A stretch of 64,000 bases of DNA. Source: Geodermatophilus bullaregiensis. Lineage in GTDB: Bacteria > Actinomycetota > Actinomycetes > Mycobacteriales > Geodermatophilaceae. The stretch lies in contig NZ_JAFBCJ010000001.1 of the NCBI RefSeq assembly GCF_016907675.1, positions 3,162,001-3,226,000 of the forward strand. The letters are read 5' to 3'. The translations under genes were made by a program, and so were the position numbers. The stretch's first letter is position 1. Each line of letters begins with the position of its first letter. Below, piece by piece: positions 34,065-41,153 of this stretch. Below the pieces are notes generated by a model. It was not told the origin of the DNA, did not search any database, and saw nothing but the letters and a program-made list of their open reading frames with translations.

Positions 34065-34799
34065 GTGACGACCGCCCTGGCGGCGCTGCTGCTCGCCGCC
34101 GCGCTGTGCGCCTGGCCGCCGTCCACCGCGCGGCTGGCCGCCCGTGTGCGGGCCGTGGCCCGGTCGCCCGGCCCGTCGCCCGTCGCCTCCCCTCCGGTCG
34201 CCGGGACGCCGCCCGGCGGCAGCCGGCGCCTCCTGCTCCCGGTGGCCGCCGGCCTCGCCACGGCCCTGCTGCTCGGTGGCGCGGCCGGCGCCGTGAGCGG
34301 GCTGGTCGCCGCCGTGGTGGCCGACCGGCTGCTGCAGCGCGCGTCGGGCCGGGACGACGGTGGCGAGCAGGTGACGGCGGAGCTGCCGGTGGCCTGCGAC
34401 CTGCTGGCCGTCTGCCTGGGCGCGGGCCTGCCGGTCGGCAGCGCGCTGGCCGCCGTCGCGCCGGCCCTCCCGGGTCCGCTGGGCGAGGCGCTCGCGACCG
34501 TCGCGGGCCGGCTGCGGCTGGGCGCGGCTCCGCACGTGGCCTGGAGTGCCACGCCGGCCGAGCTGGCCGGGCTGAGCCGGGTGCTGGTGCGGGCGGGGGA
34601 GTCCGGAGCCGCGGCGGTGCCCGCGCTGCACACCCTCGCCGGCGAGGCGCGCACCGCGGCCCGCAGCCGCACCGAGGCCGGGGTGCGCCGCGCGGGCGTC
34701 TGGGTGCTCGCCCCGCTCGGGCTGTGCTTCCTGCCCGCCTTCGTCTGCCTGGGCATCGCGCCGCTGGTCATCGGCATCGCCGGCCAGGTGTTCGGGTGA
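34065..34799 (+). CDS. tadC: Tad pilus inner-membrane platform protein TadC
   Basis: 244 residues with a second F-domain (ACDLLAVCLGAGLPVGSAL, then LSRVLVRAGESGAAAVPALH) and hydrophobic helices at residues 2–18, 58–85 and 215–243 (VLAPLGLCFLPAFVCLGIAP). GTG at 34065, 10 bp after tadB. It ends 134 bp before the pilin gene; that gap holds no second obvious frame and may carry a pilin promoter or processing site. Confidence 0.86.
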   Translation: MTTALAALLLAAALCAWPPSTARLAARVRAVARSPGPSPVASPPVAGTPPGGSRRLLLPVAAGLATALLLGGAAGAVSGLVAAVVADRLLQRASGRDDGGEQVTAELPVACDLLAVCLGAGLPVGSALAAVAPALPGPLGEALATVAGRLRLGAAPHVAWSATPAELAGLSRVLVRAGESGAAAVPALHTLAGEARTAARSRTEAGVRRAGVWVLAPLGLCFLPAFVCLGIAPLVIGIAGQVFG

Positions 34800-34933
34800 G
34801 CGGTGTCCGGGTGGGCGGTGTCCACAGGCCGGCCGGTTCCCCACAGGTCCGGCCGGGACCTGGAGACGCCCACCGGGCGCCGCGAGGGTCGGTGCGTGCC
34901 CCGCAGACCGGGGCCGGACCCCGAGGAGGACAC

Positions 34934-35257
34934 GTGACCGCCCACCAGCCGCCCGCCCCCCAGGCCGCCGCCCGGCAGCCCGACCCCGAGCAGCCCGACC
35001 CCGAGCAGCCCGACCCCGAGCAGCCCGACCCCGACGGCGCCGCGTCCTCGGCGACGCCGCCCCGCCGCGGACGGCTCGCCGGTCGCTGGGACCGGGTCGC
35101 CGCCACCGCCGAGGCCGGCATGAGCACCGCCGAGTACGCCGTCGGCACGGTCGCCGCCTGCGCCTTCGCCGCGGTGCTCTACCGCGTGGTGACCGGCGGC
35201 TCGATCGTCAGCGCACTCGGCGACCTGGTCGAGTCCGCGCTCGGCGTCCTGTCCTGA
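34934..35257 (+). CDS. DUF4244 Flp-like pilin
   Basis: 107 residues, the probable major pilin. A proline-rich N-terminus contains PDPEQ repeated three times plus a partial unit. The type IV-like processing region is ATAEAGMSTAEYAVGTVAAC (about 63–82), and the hydrophobic helix runs on to FAAVLYRVVTGG. The Glu-Tyr of STAEYA corresponds to the conserved Glu of Flp pilins. GTG start after a GAGGAGGACAC ribosome-binding site, the best in the operon, as expected for an abundant subunit. No prepilin peptidase gene is present in the window. Confidence 0.85.
   Translation: MTAHQPPAPQAAARQPDPEQPDPEQPDPEQPDPDGAASSATPPRRGRLAGRWDRVAATAEAGMSTAEYAVGTVAACAFAAVLYRVVTGGSIVSALGDLVESALGVLS
34979..35034 (+). 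repeat. 15-bp tandem repeat in the pilin gene
   Basis: Three identical units of CCCGACCCCGAGCAG (34979–35023) and an 11-base partial fourth encode the PDPEQ repeat of the pilin N-terminal extension, which lies ahead of the probable cleavage site. Confidence 0.8.
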
Positions 35258-35259
35258 CC

Positions 35260-35709
35260 GTGCGACGGCCGCGACAGCCGCCCCGGGTGCGGCGGCCGCG
35301 ACGGCCGCCCCGGGTGCGGCGGCTGCGGCGGGGCGGCGTCCCGCACGACCGCCGGGAGGCGGGGATGGTGACCGCCGAGACCGCCGTCGTCCTGCCCGTG
35401 CTGCTGCTGGTGCTGGCCGCGGTCGTCGCGGCCGTCGTCGTGGTCGGTGCGCAGCTGCGCTGCGTGGACGCGGCCCGTGAGGGCGCCCGGGCCGCCGCCC
35501 GCGGCGAGGACCTCGCCGTCGTCCGTGCCGTCACCGCCTCCGCCGCCCCCGACGGGGCGCTGACCACGGTGTCCGTCGAGGGAGCCGAGGTGCGGGTGAC
35601 GGTCAGCGCCGAGGTCGCTCCGCTGGGCGCGGTGCACCTGGGCGTCGGCGTGGCCGCGACCGCGGTCGCCCGGCTGGAGCCCGGCGTCGCCACCGGGGGT
35701 GCCGGGTGA
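35260..35709 (+). CDS. TadE-like pseudopilin
   Basis: 149 residues. The Arg/Pro-rich N-terminus (about 33 residues, built of 9-residue repeats) is followed by the TadE-type segment REAGMVTAETAVVLPVLLLV, that is, a charged/Gly-Met junction, a conserved Glu and one hydrophobic helix. The rest is periplasmic-like β-rich sequence. Such minor pilins are exported with the Flp pilus. GTG at 35260, 2 bp after the pilin stop; ATG at 35365 inside AGMVTAE is a possible alternative that would remove the basic leader. Confidence 0.8.
   Translation: MRRPRQPPRVRRPRRPPRVRRLRRGGVPHDRREAGMVTAETAVVLPVLLLVLAAVVAAVVVVGAQLRCVDAAREGARAAARGEDLAVVRAVTASAAPDGALTTVSVEGAEVRVTVSAEVAPLGAVHLGVGVAATAVARLEPGVATGGAG
35271..35324 (+). 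repeat. 27-bp tandem repeat at the start of the TadE-like gene
   Basis: Two 27-bp units (35271–35297 and 35298–35324) differ at two positions and encode the PPRVRRPR-type repeat of the basic leader. Confidence 0.7.
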
Positions 35710-36065
35710 CGGCCGGGGGGAGGGAGCGCGGGTCCGCGACCGTGTGGGCCGTGGCGCTGGCCGGGGTCCTCGCCGCCGTCGGCCTGGCCGCGGTGCTGGT
35801 CGGTGCCGCGGTCGTGGCCCGCCACCGGGCCGGCTCCGCGGCCGACCTGGCCGCCCTGGCCGCCGCGTCCCGGGCGGTGGTGGGCGACCCGGCCGCCTGC
35901 GCCACCGCCGGCGAGGTGGCGCAGGCCAACGGCGCCGCCCTCACCACCTGCGCCGTGGGGGACGGCGCCGTCGTCGACGTGACCGTCGAGGTGGGCGTCC
36001 GGCTGGGGCCGCTGGGCACCCGCCGGGCGACGGGGACCGCCCGCGCCGGCCCGGTGCAGCCGTGA
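35706..36065 (+). CDS. TadE/TadG-like (Rv3654c-type) pilus-associated protein
   Basis: 119 residues: a short basic start, one hydrophobic helix (ATVWAVALAGVLAAVGLAAVLVG split over residues 11–33) and an extracytoplasmic domain with two Cys (AACATAGE and LTTCAVGD) that may form a disulphide. RHRAGSAADLAALAAA is typical of the TadE/G helix-exit region. GTG at 35706 overlaps the previous stop. It is the last gene of the Tad operon and converges on the NTF2-like gene with 6 bp between. Confidence 0.8.
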   Translation: MTAGGRERGSATVWAVALAGVLAAVGLAAVLVGAAVVARHRAGSAADLAALAAASRAVVGDPAACATAGEVAQANGAALTTCAVGDGAVVDVTVEVGVRLGPLGTRRATGTARAGPVQP

Positions 36066-36071
36066 CCGCGG

Positions 36072-36485
36072 CTACCCGGCCGCCCCGGGAGCGGGCGAGA
36101 GGTGCTCGTGGACGGCCAGCCACCGCCCGGACGGGTCCCGGCAGAAGACGATCGTCTCCCGCTCCCACAGCTCCTCCCGCCCCGCCCGGGTGGCCACGGT
36201 CGTGCGCACCGCGTGCGTCAGCACGGCCGTGTCCCCGAGCACCTGGACGCGCGTGCCGGAGGTCCGGCAGCCCAGCACCCGGAAGTCGTCCTCCCGCACC
36301 CAGGAGTCCCACTCACTCCGGTACTCCTCGCGGGAGGTCAGCAGCCGGTCGGTGCCGTGGAAGAGGAACGTGGCGTCCTCGCGGAAGCAGGCGAGGTACT
36401 CCTCCAGGTCGTTGCGTCCGAACGCCGCTACGAGAGCGGCGGCCGCCTCGCGCACCTCGCCGGCGACGTCGGTGCGCTCGCTCAC
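36072..36485 (-). CDS. NTF2-like / SnoaL-type protein
   Basis: 137 residues with the α+β cone pattern: AALVAAFGRNDLEEYLACFR, then DATFLFHGTDRLLTSREEY, and a final strand IVFCRDPSGRWLAVHEHLSP. It belongs to the SnoaL/DUF4440-type NTF2 superfamily, whose members are small binding proteins or isomerases and hydrolases. GTG at 36485 overlaps the stop of the upstream NCS1 permease, so the pair is coupled. It may act on, or sense, whatever the permease imports. Confidence 0.75.
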   Translation of the reverse strand: MSERTDVAGEVREAAAALVAAFGRNDLEEYLACFREDATFLFHGTDRLLTSREEYRSEWDSWVREDDFRVLGCRTSGTRVQVLGDTAVLTHAVRTTVATRAGREELWERETIVFCRDPSGRWLAVHEHLSPAPGAAG

Positions 36486-38107
36486 CGGTCGACCGGCTCC
36501 CCGGCGACCGGATGCCCGGCGACCGGATGCCCGGCGACCGGATGCCCGGCGACCGGCTGCCCGGCGACCGGCTGCGGGCGGCGCCCGGCGCGGTGCACCG
36601 AGGCGCGCGGGTCGTCGGTCACCGGCACCACCTCGGCCTCCTTCGCCGGGACCAGCCGCGGGCCGGCCGGTCCGAAGACGTACCGGGGCTCGGGGAAGGC
36701 GAACAGCAGGGCCAGGTAGACGACCGCCGCGAGACCCAGGGACATGGGCAGGCTGATGTCCACCCCGCCGGCCGCGTCGGTGAAGGGGCCCACGATGAGC
36801 GGCGGGTAGTTGGCGAACAGCAGCCCCACGACCGCCGCGGGGACCCAGGCGGCCATCCCGCGCCAGTTCACCCCGCTGCTGAACCAGTAGCGCCCGCCGA
36901 CCCGGCCCTGGTTGAAGACCTGCACGTCCTCGGGCGAGTAGTACCCGCGGCGCACCCAGTAGCCGATCATCATGATGATCATCCAGGGCGTCGTGCAGAT
37001 GACGATCGCGCCGATGAAGGCGTTGACGCTGGCCAGCAGGTCGAACACCAGCCGGCCCACCAGGATGAACGCGAACGCCAGCGCCCCGATGACCAGCGAC
37101 GCCTGCACCCGGTTGAGGCGGGGGAAGACCGAGGAGAAGTCCAGGCCCGTGCCGTACAGGGAGGTCACGCCGGTCGACATGCCGCCGAGGAACGCCACGA
37201 CCATGAGCAGGACGGCGTACCAGAGCGGCGAGACCTGGATCAGCGCGAAGACGTAGTCGGCCTCACCGGCGACGAGGGTCGCCGTCCCGACGCCGAAGAG
37301 GAACGGCACCAGCGTGGCCAGCTGGCCGAGGAACGTCGCCCCCATCAGCCGCGACGGGCGGGTGCCGGCCGGGACGTAGCGCGACCAGTCGCCGAGGAAG
37401 GCCCCGAAGCTGACCGGGTTGCCCATGACGATCAGCGCGGACAGCACGAACGTCGGCCAGAACCCGCCGAGCGCGTAGGCCTCCGGGCCGGGGTCGTAGC
37501 CGAAGTCGAACAAGGTGGCGTAGGCGACCAGCCCGAGCAGCATCAGCGACGTGTTGGCCAGCACCACGACCTTGTTGACCAGCAGCATCAGCTGGTAGCC
37601 GTAGATGACGACCACGATCACCAGGGCGCCGAGGACGGCGTAGATCACCCCGCGGAGCAGGTCGGAGTCGCCGGTCCCGAAGAGCCGGGTGGCGGCGCCG
37701 ACGAGGGCGTCCCCGCTGACCCACACCGAGATCGAGTAGAACGAGATCGCCGTCAGCAGGGAGAGGAACGACCCCAGCACGCGGCCGCGGACGCCGAAGT
37801 GCGCGCCCGAGGACACCGCGTTGTTCGTGCCGGTCCGCGGGCCGAACAGGCCCATGGGCATGAGGATCAGCGCCCCGACGACCACGCCGACGACGGTCGC
37901 GGCCACGGCCTGCACCAGGTCCAGGCCCAGCAGCACCGGGAAGGTGCCGAGGATGACCGTGGCGAAGGTGTTGGCCCCGCCGAACTGGATCCGGAACAGG
38001 TCGAAGGGACCCGACGTCCGCTCCGCGTCCGGGATCGTGTCGATCCCGTGCTGCTCCACCTCGGTCACCCGTGGCCGCCGCTGCTCGGCGACCTCTGCTC
38101 CGCTCAC
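36482..38107 (-). CDS. NCS1-family nucleobase/cytosine/allantoin-type permease
   Basis: 541 residues with twelve hydrophobic helices. The NCS1 signatures are FRIQFGGANTFATVILGTFP near helix 1, FGPRTGTNNAVSSGAHFGVR and NPVSFGAFLGDWSRYVPAGT. It should import a purine, pyrimidine, hydantoin or allantoin with Na+ or H+. The C-terminus ends in a PVAGH repeat. GTG at 38107 sits 5 nt after GGGAGG; GTG at 38113 would abut that site and is less likely. The divergent cyclase-family gene suggests a shared catabolic theme. Confidence 0.88.
   Translation of the reverse strand: MSGAEVAEQRRPRVTEVEQHGIDTIPDAERTSGPFDLFRIQFGGANTFATVILGTFPVLLGLDLVQAVAATVVGVVVGALILMPMGLFGPRTGTNNAVSSGAHFGVRGRVLGSFLSLLTAISFYSISVWVSGDALVGAATRLFGTGDSDLLRGVIYAVLGALVIVVVIYGYQLMLLVNKVVVLANTSLMLLGLVAYATLFDFGYDPGPEAYALGGFWPTFVLSALIVMGNPVSFGAFLGDWSRYVPAGTRPSRLMGATFLGQLATLVPFLFGVGTATLVAGEADYVFALIQVSPLWYAVLLMVVAFLGGMSTGVTSLYGTGLDFSSVFPRLNRVQASLVIGALAFAFILVGRLVFDLLASVNAFIGAIVICTTPWMIIMMIGYWVRRGYYSPEDVQVFNQGRVGGRYWFSSGVNWRGMAAWVPAAVVGLLFANYPPLIVGPFTDAAGGVDISLPMSLGLAAVVYLALLFAFPEPRYVFGPAGPRLVPAKEAEVVPVTDDPRASVHRAGRRPQPVAGQPVAGHPVAGHPVAGHPVAGEPVDR
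36500..36574 (-). repeat. 15-bp tandem repeat at the 3' end of the permease gene
   Basis: Five head-to-tail units of CCCGGCGACCGGATG (the last two ending CTG) encode the PVAGH/PVAGQ repeat at the permease C-terminus. Confidence 0.85.
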
Positions 38108-38165
38108 GTGCACCTCCCGCTGTGGCGGTGGACGGGCCACCGCGGTGCGCAGAGGGTAGAGCCGG

Positions 38166-38182
38166 GTTGCCTGATGGGCAAC
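38166..38182. promoter_or_regulatory. Inverted repeat GTTGCC-N5-GGCAAC in the divergent promoter region
   Basis: Perfect 6-bp arms separated by 5 bp, 59 bp upstream of the permease start, in the 263-bp gap between the permease and cyclase genes. Candidate operator; the cognate regulator is not in the window. Confidence 0.4.
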
Positions 38183-38203
38183 GATCGTTTCACAGAGGTG
38201 ACC

Positions 38204-38221
38204 CGGCATGCTGAGATGCCG
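38204..38221. promoter_or_regulatory. Inverted repeat CGGCAT-N6-ATGCCG in the divergent promoter region
   Basis: A second perfect 6-bp inverted repeat, of different sequence, 21 bp from the first. Two unlike palindromes between divergent catabolic genes suggest control by a dimeric repressor or activator. The rest of the 38108–38370 gap holds no gene. Confidence 0.35.
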
Positions 38222-38370
38222 AGGACGGACGCCGACGAGGGGTGCCGTGGCGGGCGGGGTACGGCGGCCCACGAGGCCCCGCCGCCGCGCACCTGGCTGG
38301 GCCCCTCGACGACCCGTGAGGTCCTGTGGTCCTCACCCCCGCCCGTGACCGCCGACCCCGAGGAGCCCCG

Positions 38371-39054
38371 GTGACCGGTCCTGCCCCGTCCGTCCGCGAG
38401 GTGGTCGACCTCTCGCACCCGCTGGACGACGACACCCCCGTCTACCCGGGCGACCCGGTGGCCCGCTTCAGCCCCGCGGCCACCGTCGCGGCCGACGGCT
38501 ACAACGTCCTGCACGTGCGGATGGGCTCGCAGACCGGCACGCACGTCGACGCGCCGTACCACTTCCTCGAGGACGGCGCCCGCGTCGACGAGCTCCCGCT
38601 CGAGCACTTCCTCGGCCCGGCCGTCGTCGCCGACGTCCGCGGCAAGCCGCCGCACGGCCGGATCGAGTGGGCGGACCTGGCGCCGTGCGCGTCCCTGCTC
38701 GGCCCCGGGCGCATCCTGCTGCTGCGCACCGGGTGGGACGAGCACTGGGGGACCGACGCCTACTTCGACCACCCGTACCTGACCGGGGACGCCGCCGCCC
38801 GCGTGGTGGCCGCCGGCGTCCGCACCGTCGGGCTCGACGCGCTCAGCCTCGACGAGACCGTGGTCGGGGGCGCACCCGCCGACGGGTTCGCCGCCCACCT
38901 CGAGGTGCTCGGCGCCGGCGGAGTGATCGTCGAGAACCTGCGGGGCCTGGGGGCGGTGCCGGCCGAGGACGCGGTGGTCAGCGTGCTGCCGCTGCGGCTG
39001 GCCGGGGCCGACGGGGCCCCGGTGCGGGCGGTGGCGTTCCGGCTCGGCCGCTGA
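38371..39054 (+). CDS. Cyclase-family metal-dependent amidohydrolase (kynurenine formamidase/isatin hydrolase-like)
   Basis: 227 residues. VVDLSHPLDDDTPVYPGDP at the N-terminus and SQTGTHVDAPYHFLEDGARV (about 51–70) carry the metal-binding signature HxGTHxDxPxH. The first His is replaced by Gln (SQTGTHVD). VGLDALSLDETVVGG and VIVENLRGL supply the later conserved residues. Enzymes of this family hydrolyse cyclic or formyl amides. GTG at 38371 has GAGGAG upstream. Its neighbour is a nucleobase-type permease, so a cyclic amide or nucleobase breakdown product is a reasonable but unproved substrate. Confidence 0.82.
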   Translation: MTGPAPSVREVVDLSHPLDDDTPVYPGDPVARFSPAATVAADGYNVLHVRMGSQTGTHVDAPYHFLEDGARVDELPLEHFLGPAVVADVRGKPPHGRIEWADLAPCASLLGPGRILLLRTGWDEHWGTDAYFDHPYLTGDAAARVVAAGVRTVGLDALSLDETVVGGAPADGFAAHLEVLGAGGVIVENLRGLGAVPAEDAVVSVLPLRLAGADGAPVRAVAFRLGR

Positions 39055-39060
39055 GCACCC

Positions 39061-39645
39061 TCAGGGCCGCAGCGGCCCGCCCCGGCCCAGGGTGAGCAGC
39101 TGCCCGACGACCGACCCGGCCGCGTCGCCGCACAGGTAGGACACCGCGGCGGCCACCACCGCGGGGGACGGCGGCGCGGCGGGGTCGGCGACGACCTCGT
39201 TGACCGTGACGGCGTCCGGGCCGAGGTCGCGGGCGAGGGTCTTGGTCAGCGCCACCAGCGCCCCCTGCACCGCCGCGTCGGCCGTGGCCTGCGGGCGGTC
39301 GACCGTCGTCCACCCGCTGCCGAGGAACACCAGCCGCCCGGCGCCGGACCGGCGCAGCGCCGGCGCGGCCGCCCGGGCGAGCCGGAAGGCGGGCGTCAGG
39401 CAGGCCGTCACCCCCGCGTACCAGCGCGCGGGGTCGGCGCCGGGGAACGGCCCTGGTGAGGGCCGTCCGACGGCGCAGACGAGGGCGTGCAGCACGCCGT
39501 CCCCGGCGGCCCCGGCGACGGCGCCGTCCGGGTCGGCCGCGGGACCCACCGCGGTGACGCGCAGGCCGTCGGCGGTCAGCCGCGCCACGACGGCCTCGGC
39601 CACCGCGGCGTCGTCGCACCGGACGAGTGCCGTGCGGGCGGCCAT
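39061..39645 (-). CDS. SDR-fold protein without catalytic residues
   Basis: 194 residues aligning with short-chain dehydrogenases: an N-terminal Rossmann-like start TALVRCDDAAVAEAVVARL lacking TGxxxGxG, LVCAVGRPSPG at the NNAG position, LVFLGSGWT at the catalytic Ser strand, and VQGALVALTKTLARDLGPDA where YxxxK is normally followed by the helix. The Tyr and Lys of YxxxK are absent (ADAAVQ). It is probably a non-catalytic partner of the intact SDR encoded just upstream, whose TGA overlaps this ATG by one base. Confidence 0.72.
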   Translation of the reverse strand: MAARTALVRCDDAAVAEAVVARLTADGLRVTAVGPAADPDGAVAGAAGDGVLHALVCAVGRPSPGPFPGADPARWYAGVTACLTPAFRLARAAAPALRRSGAGRLVFLGSGWTTVDRPQATADAAVQGALVALTKTLARDLGPDAVTVNEVVADPAAPPSPAVVAAAVSYLCGDAAGSVVGQLLTLGRGGPLRP

Positions 39646-40355
39646 CAGATGGTCGCCCCGGCGTTCGGGGAGAGGACCTGGCCGCAGAGCGCCGTCCCCG
39701 CCTCGAGCAGGAACAGCGCGGCCGCGGCGATCTCGTCGGGACGGACCAGCCGCTGGACCGGCAGCGTGCCCAGGAAGTCGGCCGACCGCCAGGGCGAGGT
39801 GTCCTCGAGCATGGGCGTGTCCGCGGCACCGGGCGCGACGGTGTTGACGGCGACGCCGGTGCCGCCGACCTCGGTGGCCAGCGCCCGGGTGAACCCGACG
39901 ATCGCGCCCTTGCTCGCGGCGTAGTGGGCGTCGCCCTGGCTGCCGCCGACCCCCAGGTCCGAGGAGACGGTGACGACGCCGCCCTCACCGCGGGAGACCA
40001 TCCGGGGGACGACGGCGGCGCAGGCGTTGGCGGTGCCGGAGAGGTTGACCGCCATCATCCGGTGCCAGCGCGCGTCGTCGATCTCCTCGACCGGGAGGAT
40101 CTCGTACACGCCGGCCGCGGTGACCAGCGCGCCGACGGGGCCGAGCTCGCGCTCCACCCGGTCGACGGCCGCCTCGACCGCGGCCGCGTCGGTCACGTCC
40201 ACCTCGACCCCCAGCGCGGTCGCCGGGCTGGGCCGCAGGTCGAACGCGGCGACCCGCCAGCCGGCGGCGGTCAGCGCCCCGGCGACGGCGGCGCCGAGGC
40301 CGCTGGCGGCCCCGGTGACGACCGCGACGGCGGGCCGGCTCGGGTCGTCGGCCAC
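39645..40355 (-). CDS. Short-chain dehydrogenase/reductase
   Basis: 236 residues with intact SDR motifs: VVTGAASGLGAAVAGAL (about 12–28, cofactor loop), AAGVYEIL at the NAG position, VTVSSDLGVGGSQGDAHYAASKGA holding Ser, Tyr and Lys, here quoted in part as HYAASKGAIVGFT, and NTVAPGAADTPML. The acidic residue after β2 (AAFDLRP) suggests NAD(H). GTG at 40355. Together with the residue-less SDR downstream it forms a two-gene operon facing the cyclase-family gene. Confidence 0.9.
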   Translation of the reverse strand: MADDPSRPAVAVVTGAASGLGAAVAGALTAAGWRVAAFDLRPSPATALGVEVDVTDAAAVEAAVDRVERELGPVGALVTAAGVYEILPVEEIDDARWHRMMAVNLSGTANACAAVVPRMVSRGEGGVVTVSSDLGVGGSQGDAHYAASKGAIVGFTRALATEVGGTGVAVNTVAPGAADTPMLEDTSPWRSADFLGTLPVQRLVRPDEIAAAALFLLEAGTALCGQVLSPNAGATI

Positions 40356-40489
40356 GCCACCTCCTGCGTCGGCCCGCGCGGCGGGTGCCCGGGCGACCGC
40401 CGGCTGCGCGGTCGCCGCCAGTCTGTCAGCCGCGCACCGCCCGCACCTCCGGCGCAGGGCGACGAGGGGTCGCCGGACGCCCGGTCGGG

Positions 40490-40495
40490 TAGCCG
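40490..40495 (+). promoter_or_regulatory. -10-like hexamer TAGCCG before the catalase-fold gene
   Basis: TAGCCG ends 6 nt before the ATG at 40502, within the same GGGTAGCCGGACGG block that precedes the GlgC-like gene. The final G makes it a weak match. Confidence 0.3.
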
Positions 40496-40501
40496 GACGG
40501 C

Positions 40502-41132
40502 ATGGACCTGCTCTCCCTGCCCCGTGCCGTCACGGCGTCCGCACTTGCCCTCGGCACGGCGGTGCGGCGCCCGCGTCTTCCACCCCCGGGGGCACGCGTC
40601 CACCGGGACCGTCGTGGTCGGCGGCGGCGGCGGCTGGGGCGCCCGGGTCCTCGACGAGGCAGGCAGCCACCACGTCGTGGTCCGCGTCTCGCGCGGCGCC
40701 GGGCTGCCGGAGCCGCTGCCCGACGTCGTCGGGCTCGCCGTCCGGTTCGGGGGGCTGGGCCGGGACGGCGGGCCGCTGGACGTGCTGGTCAACACCGCGG
40801 GGGGCCCGCCCGGCCTGCGCCACGTGTTCCTGCCGGCGCCGCTCGGCCGGACGTTCTCCTCCGTGCTGCCCTACCGGACCGGCAGCGGCCGCGTGGTCCT
40901 GCTGGGGGCGCGCGGCGAGGGGACGGGCACGAGCTGGGAGCTGCTCGCCGCGTCGCTCACCGGCGGCTGGGCGCGGTGGGGGCGGCTGACCCTGGGCCCG
41001 GCGGTGCCCGACGCGCAGGCGGAGACGCTGCGGTTCCTGCCGACCCTGGGCGCCGAGAACCTGCAGCCGGTCGCGCTGCTCCGCGCCGTGCGCGACCGCT
41101 CGTACCGGGAGAGCCAGGCGCTCCGCCGCTGA
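40502..41132 (+). pseudogene. Catalase-fold ('phosphodiesterase'-annotated) protein gene with a frameshift
   Basis: The N-terminus MDLLSLPRAVTASALALGTA reads from ATG at 40502. The family-like body reads in the next frame from about 40569: GARVFHPRGHASTGTVVVGG, VVVRVSRGAGLPEPLPDVVG, SVLPYRTGSGRVV, ending YRESQALRR at 41132. Joining the two requires skipping one base near 40568 in GGTGCGGCGCCCGCG. The body resembles actinobacterial proteins related to catalases (the VRxSxGxGLPxPLPDVxGLAxR pattern), which databases tend to call phosphodiesterases. Either a real frameshift, a sequencing error in a GC run, or use of a GTG start inside the second frame. Confidence 0.6.
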
Positions 41133-41153
41133 GGCCCCCGCCGCGGTGCCCGG

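Noticed and set aside
34979..35034. CRISPR or VNTR of non-coding type in the Tad operon
   Set aside because: The repeat is in frame and encodes PDPEQ units of the pilin leader.
36500..36574. CRISPR-like array
   Set aside because: The 15-bp units are head-to-tail without spacers and encode a protein repeat in the permease.
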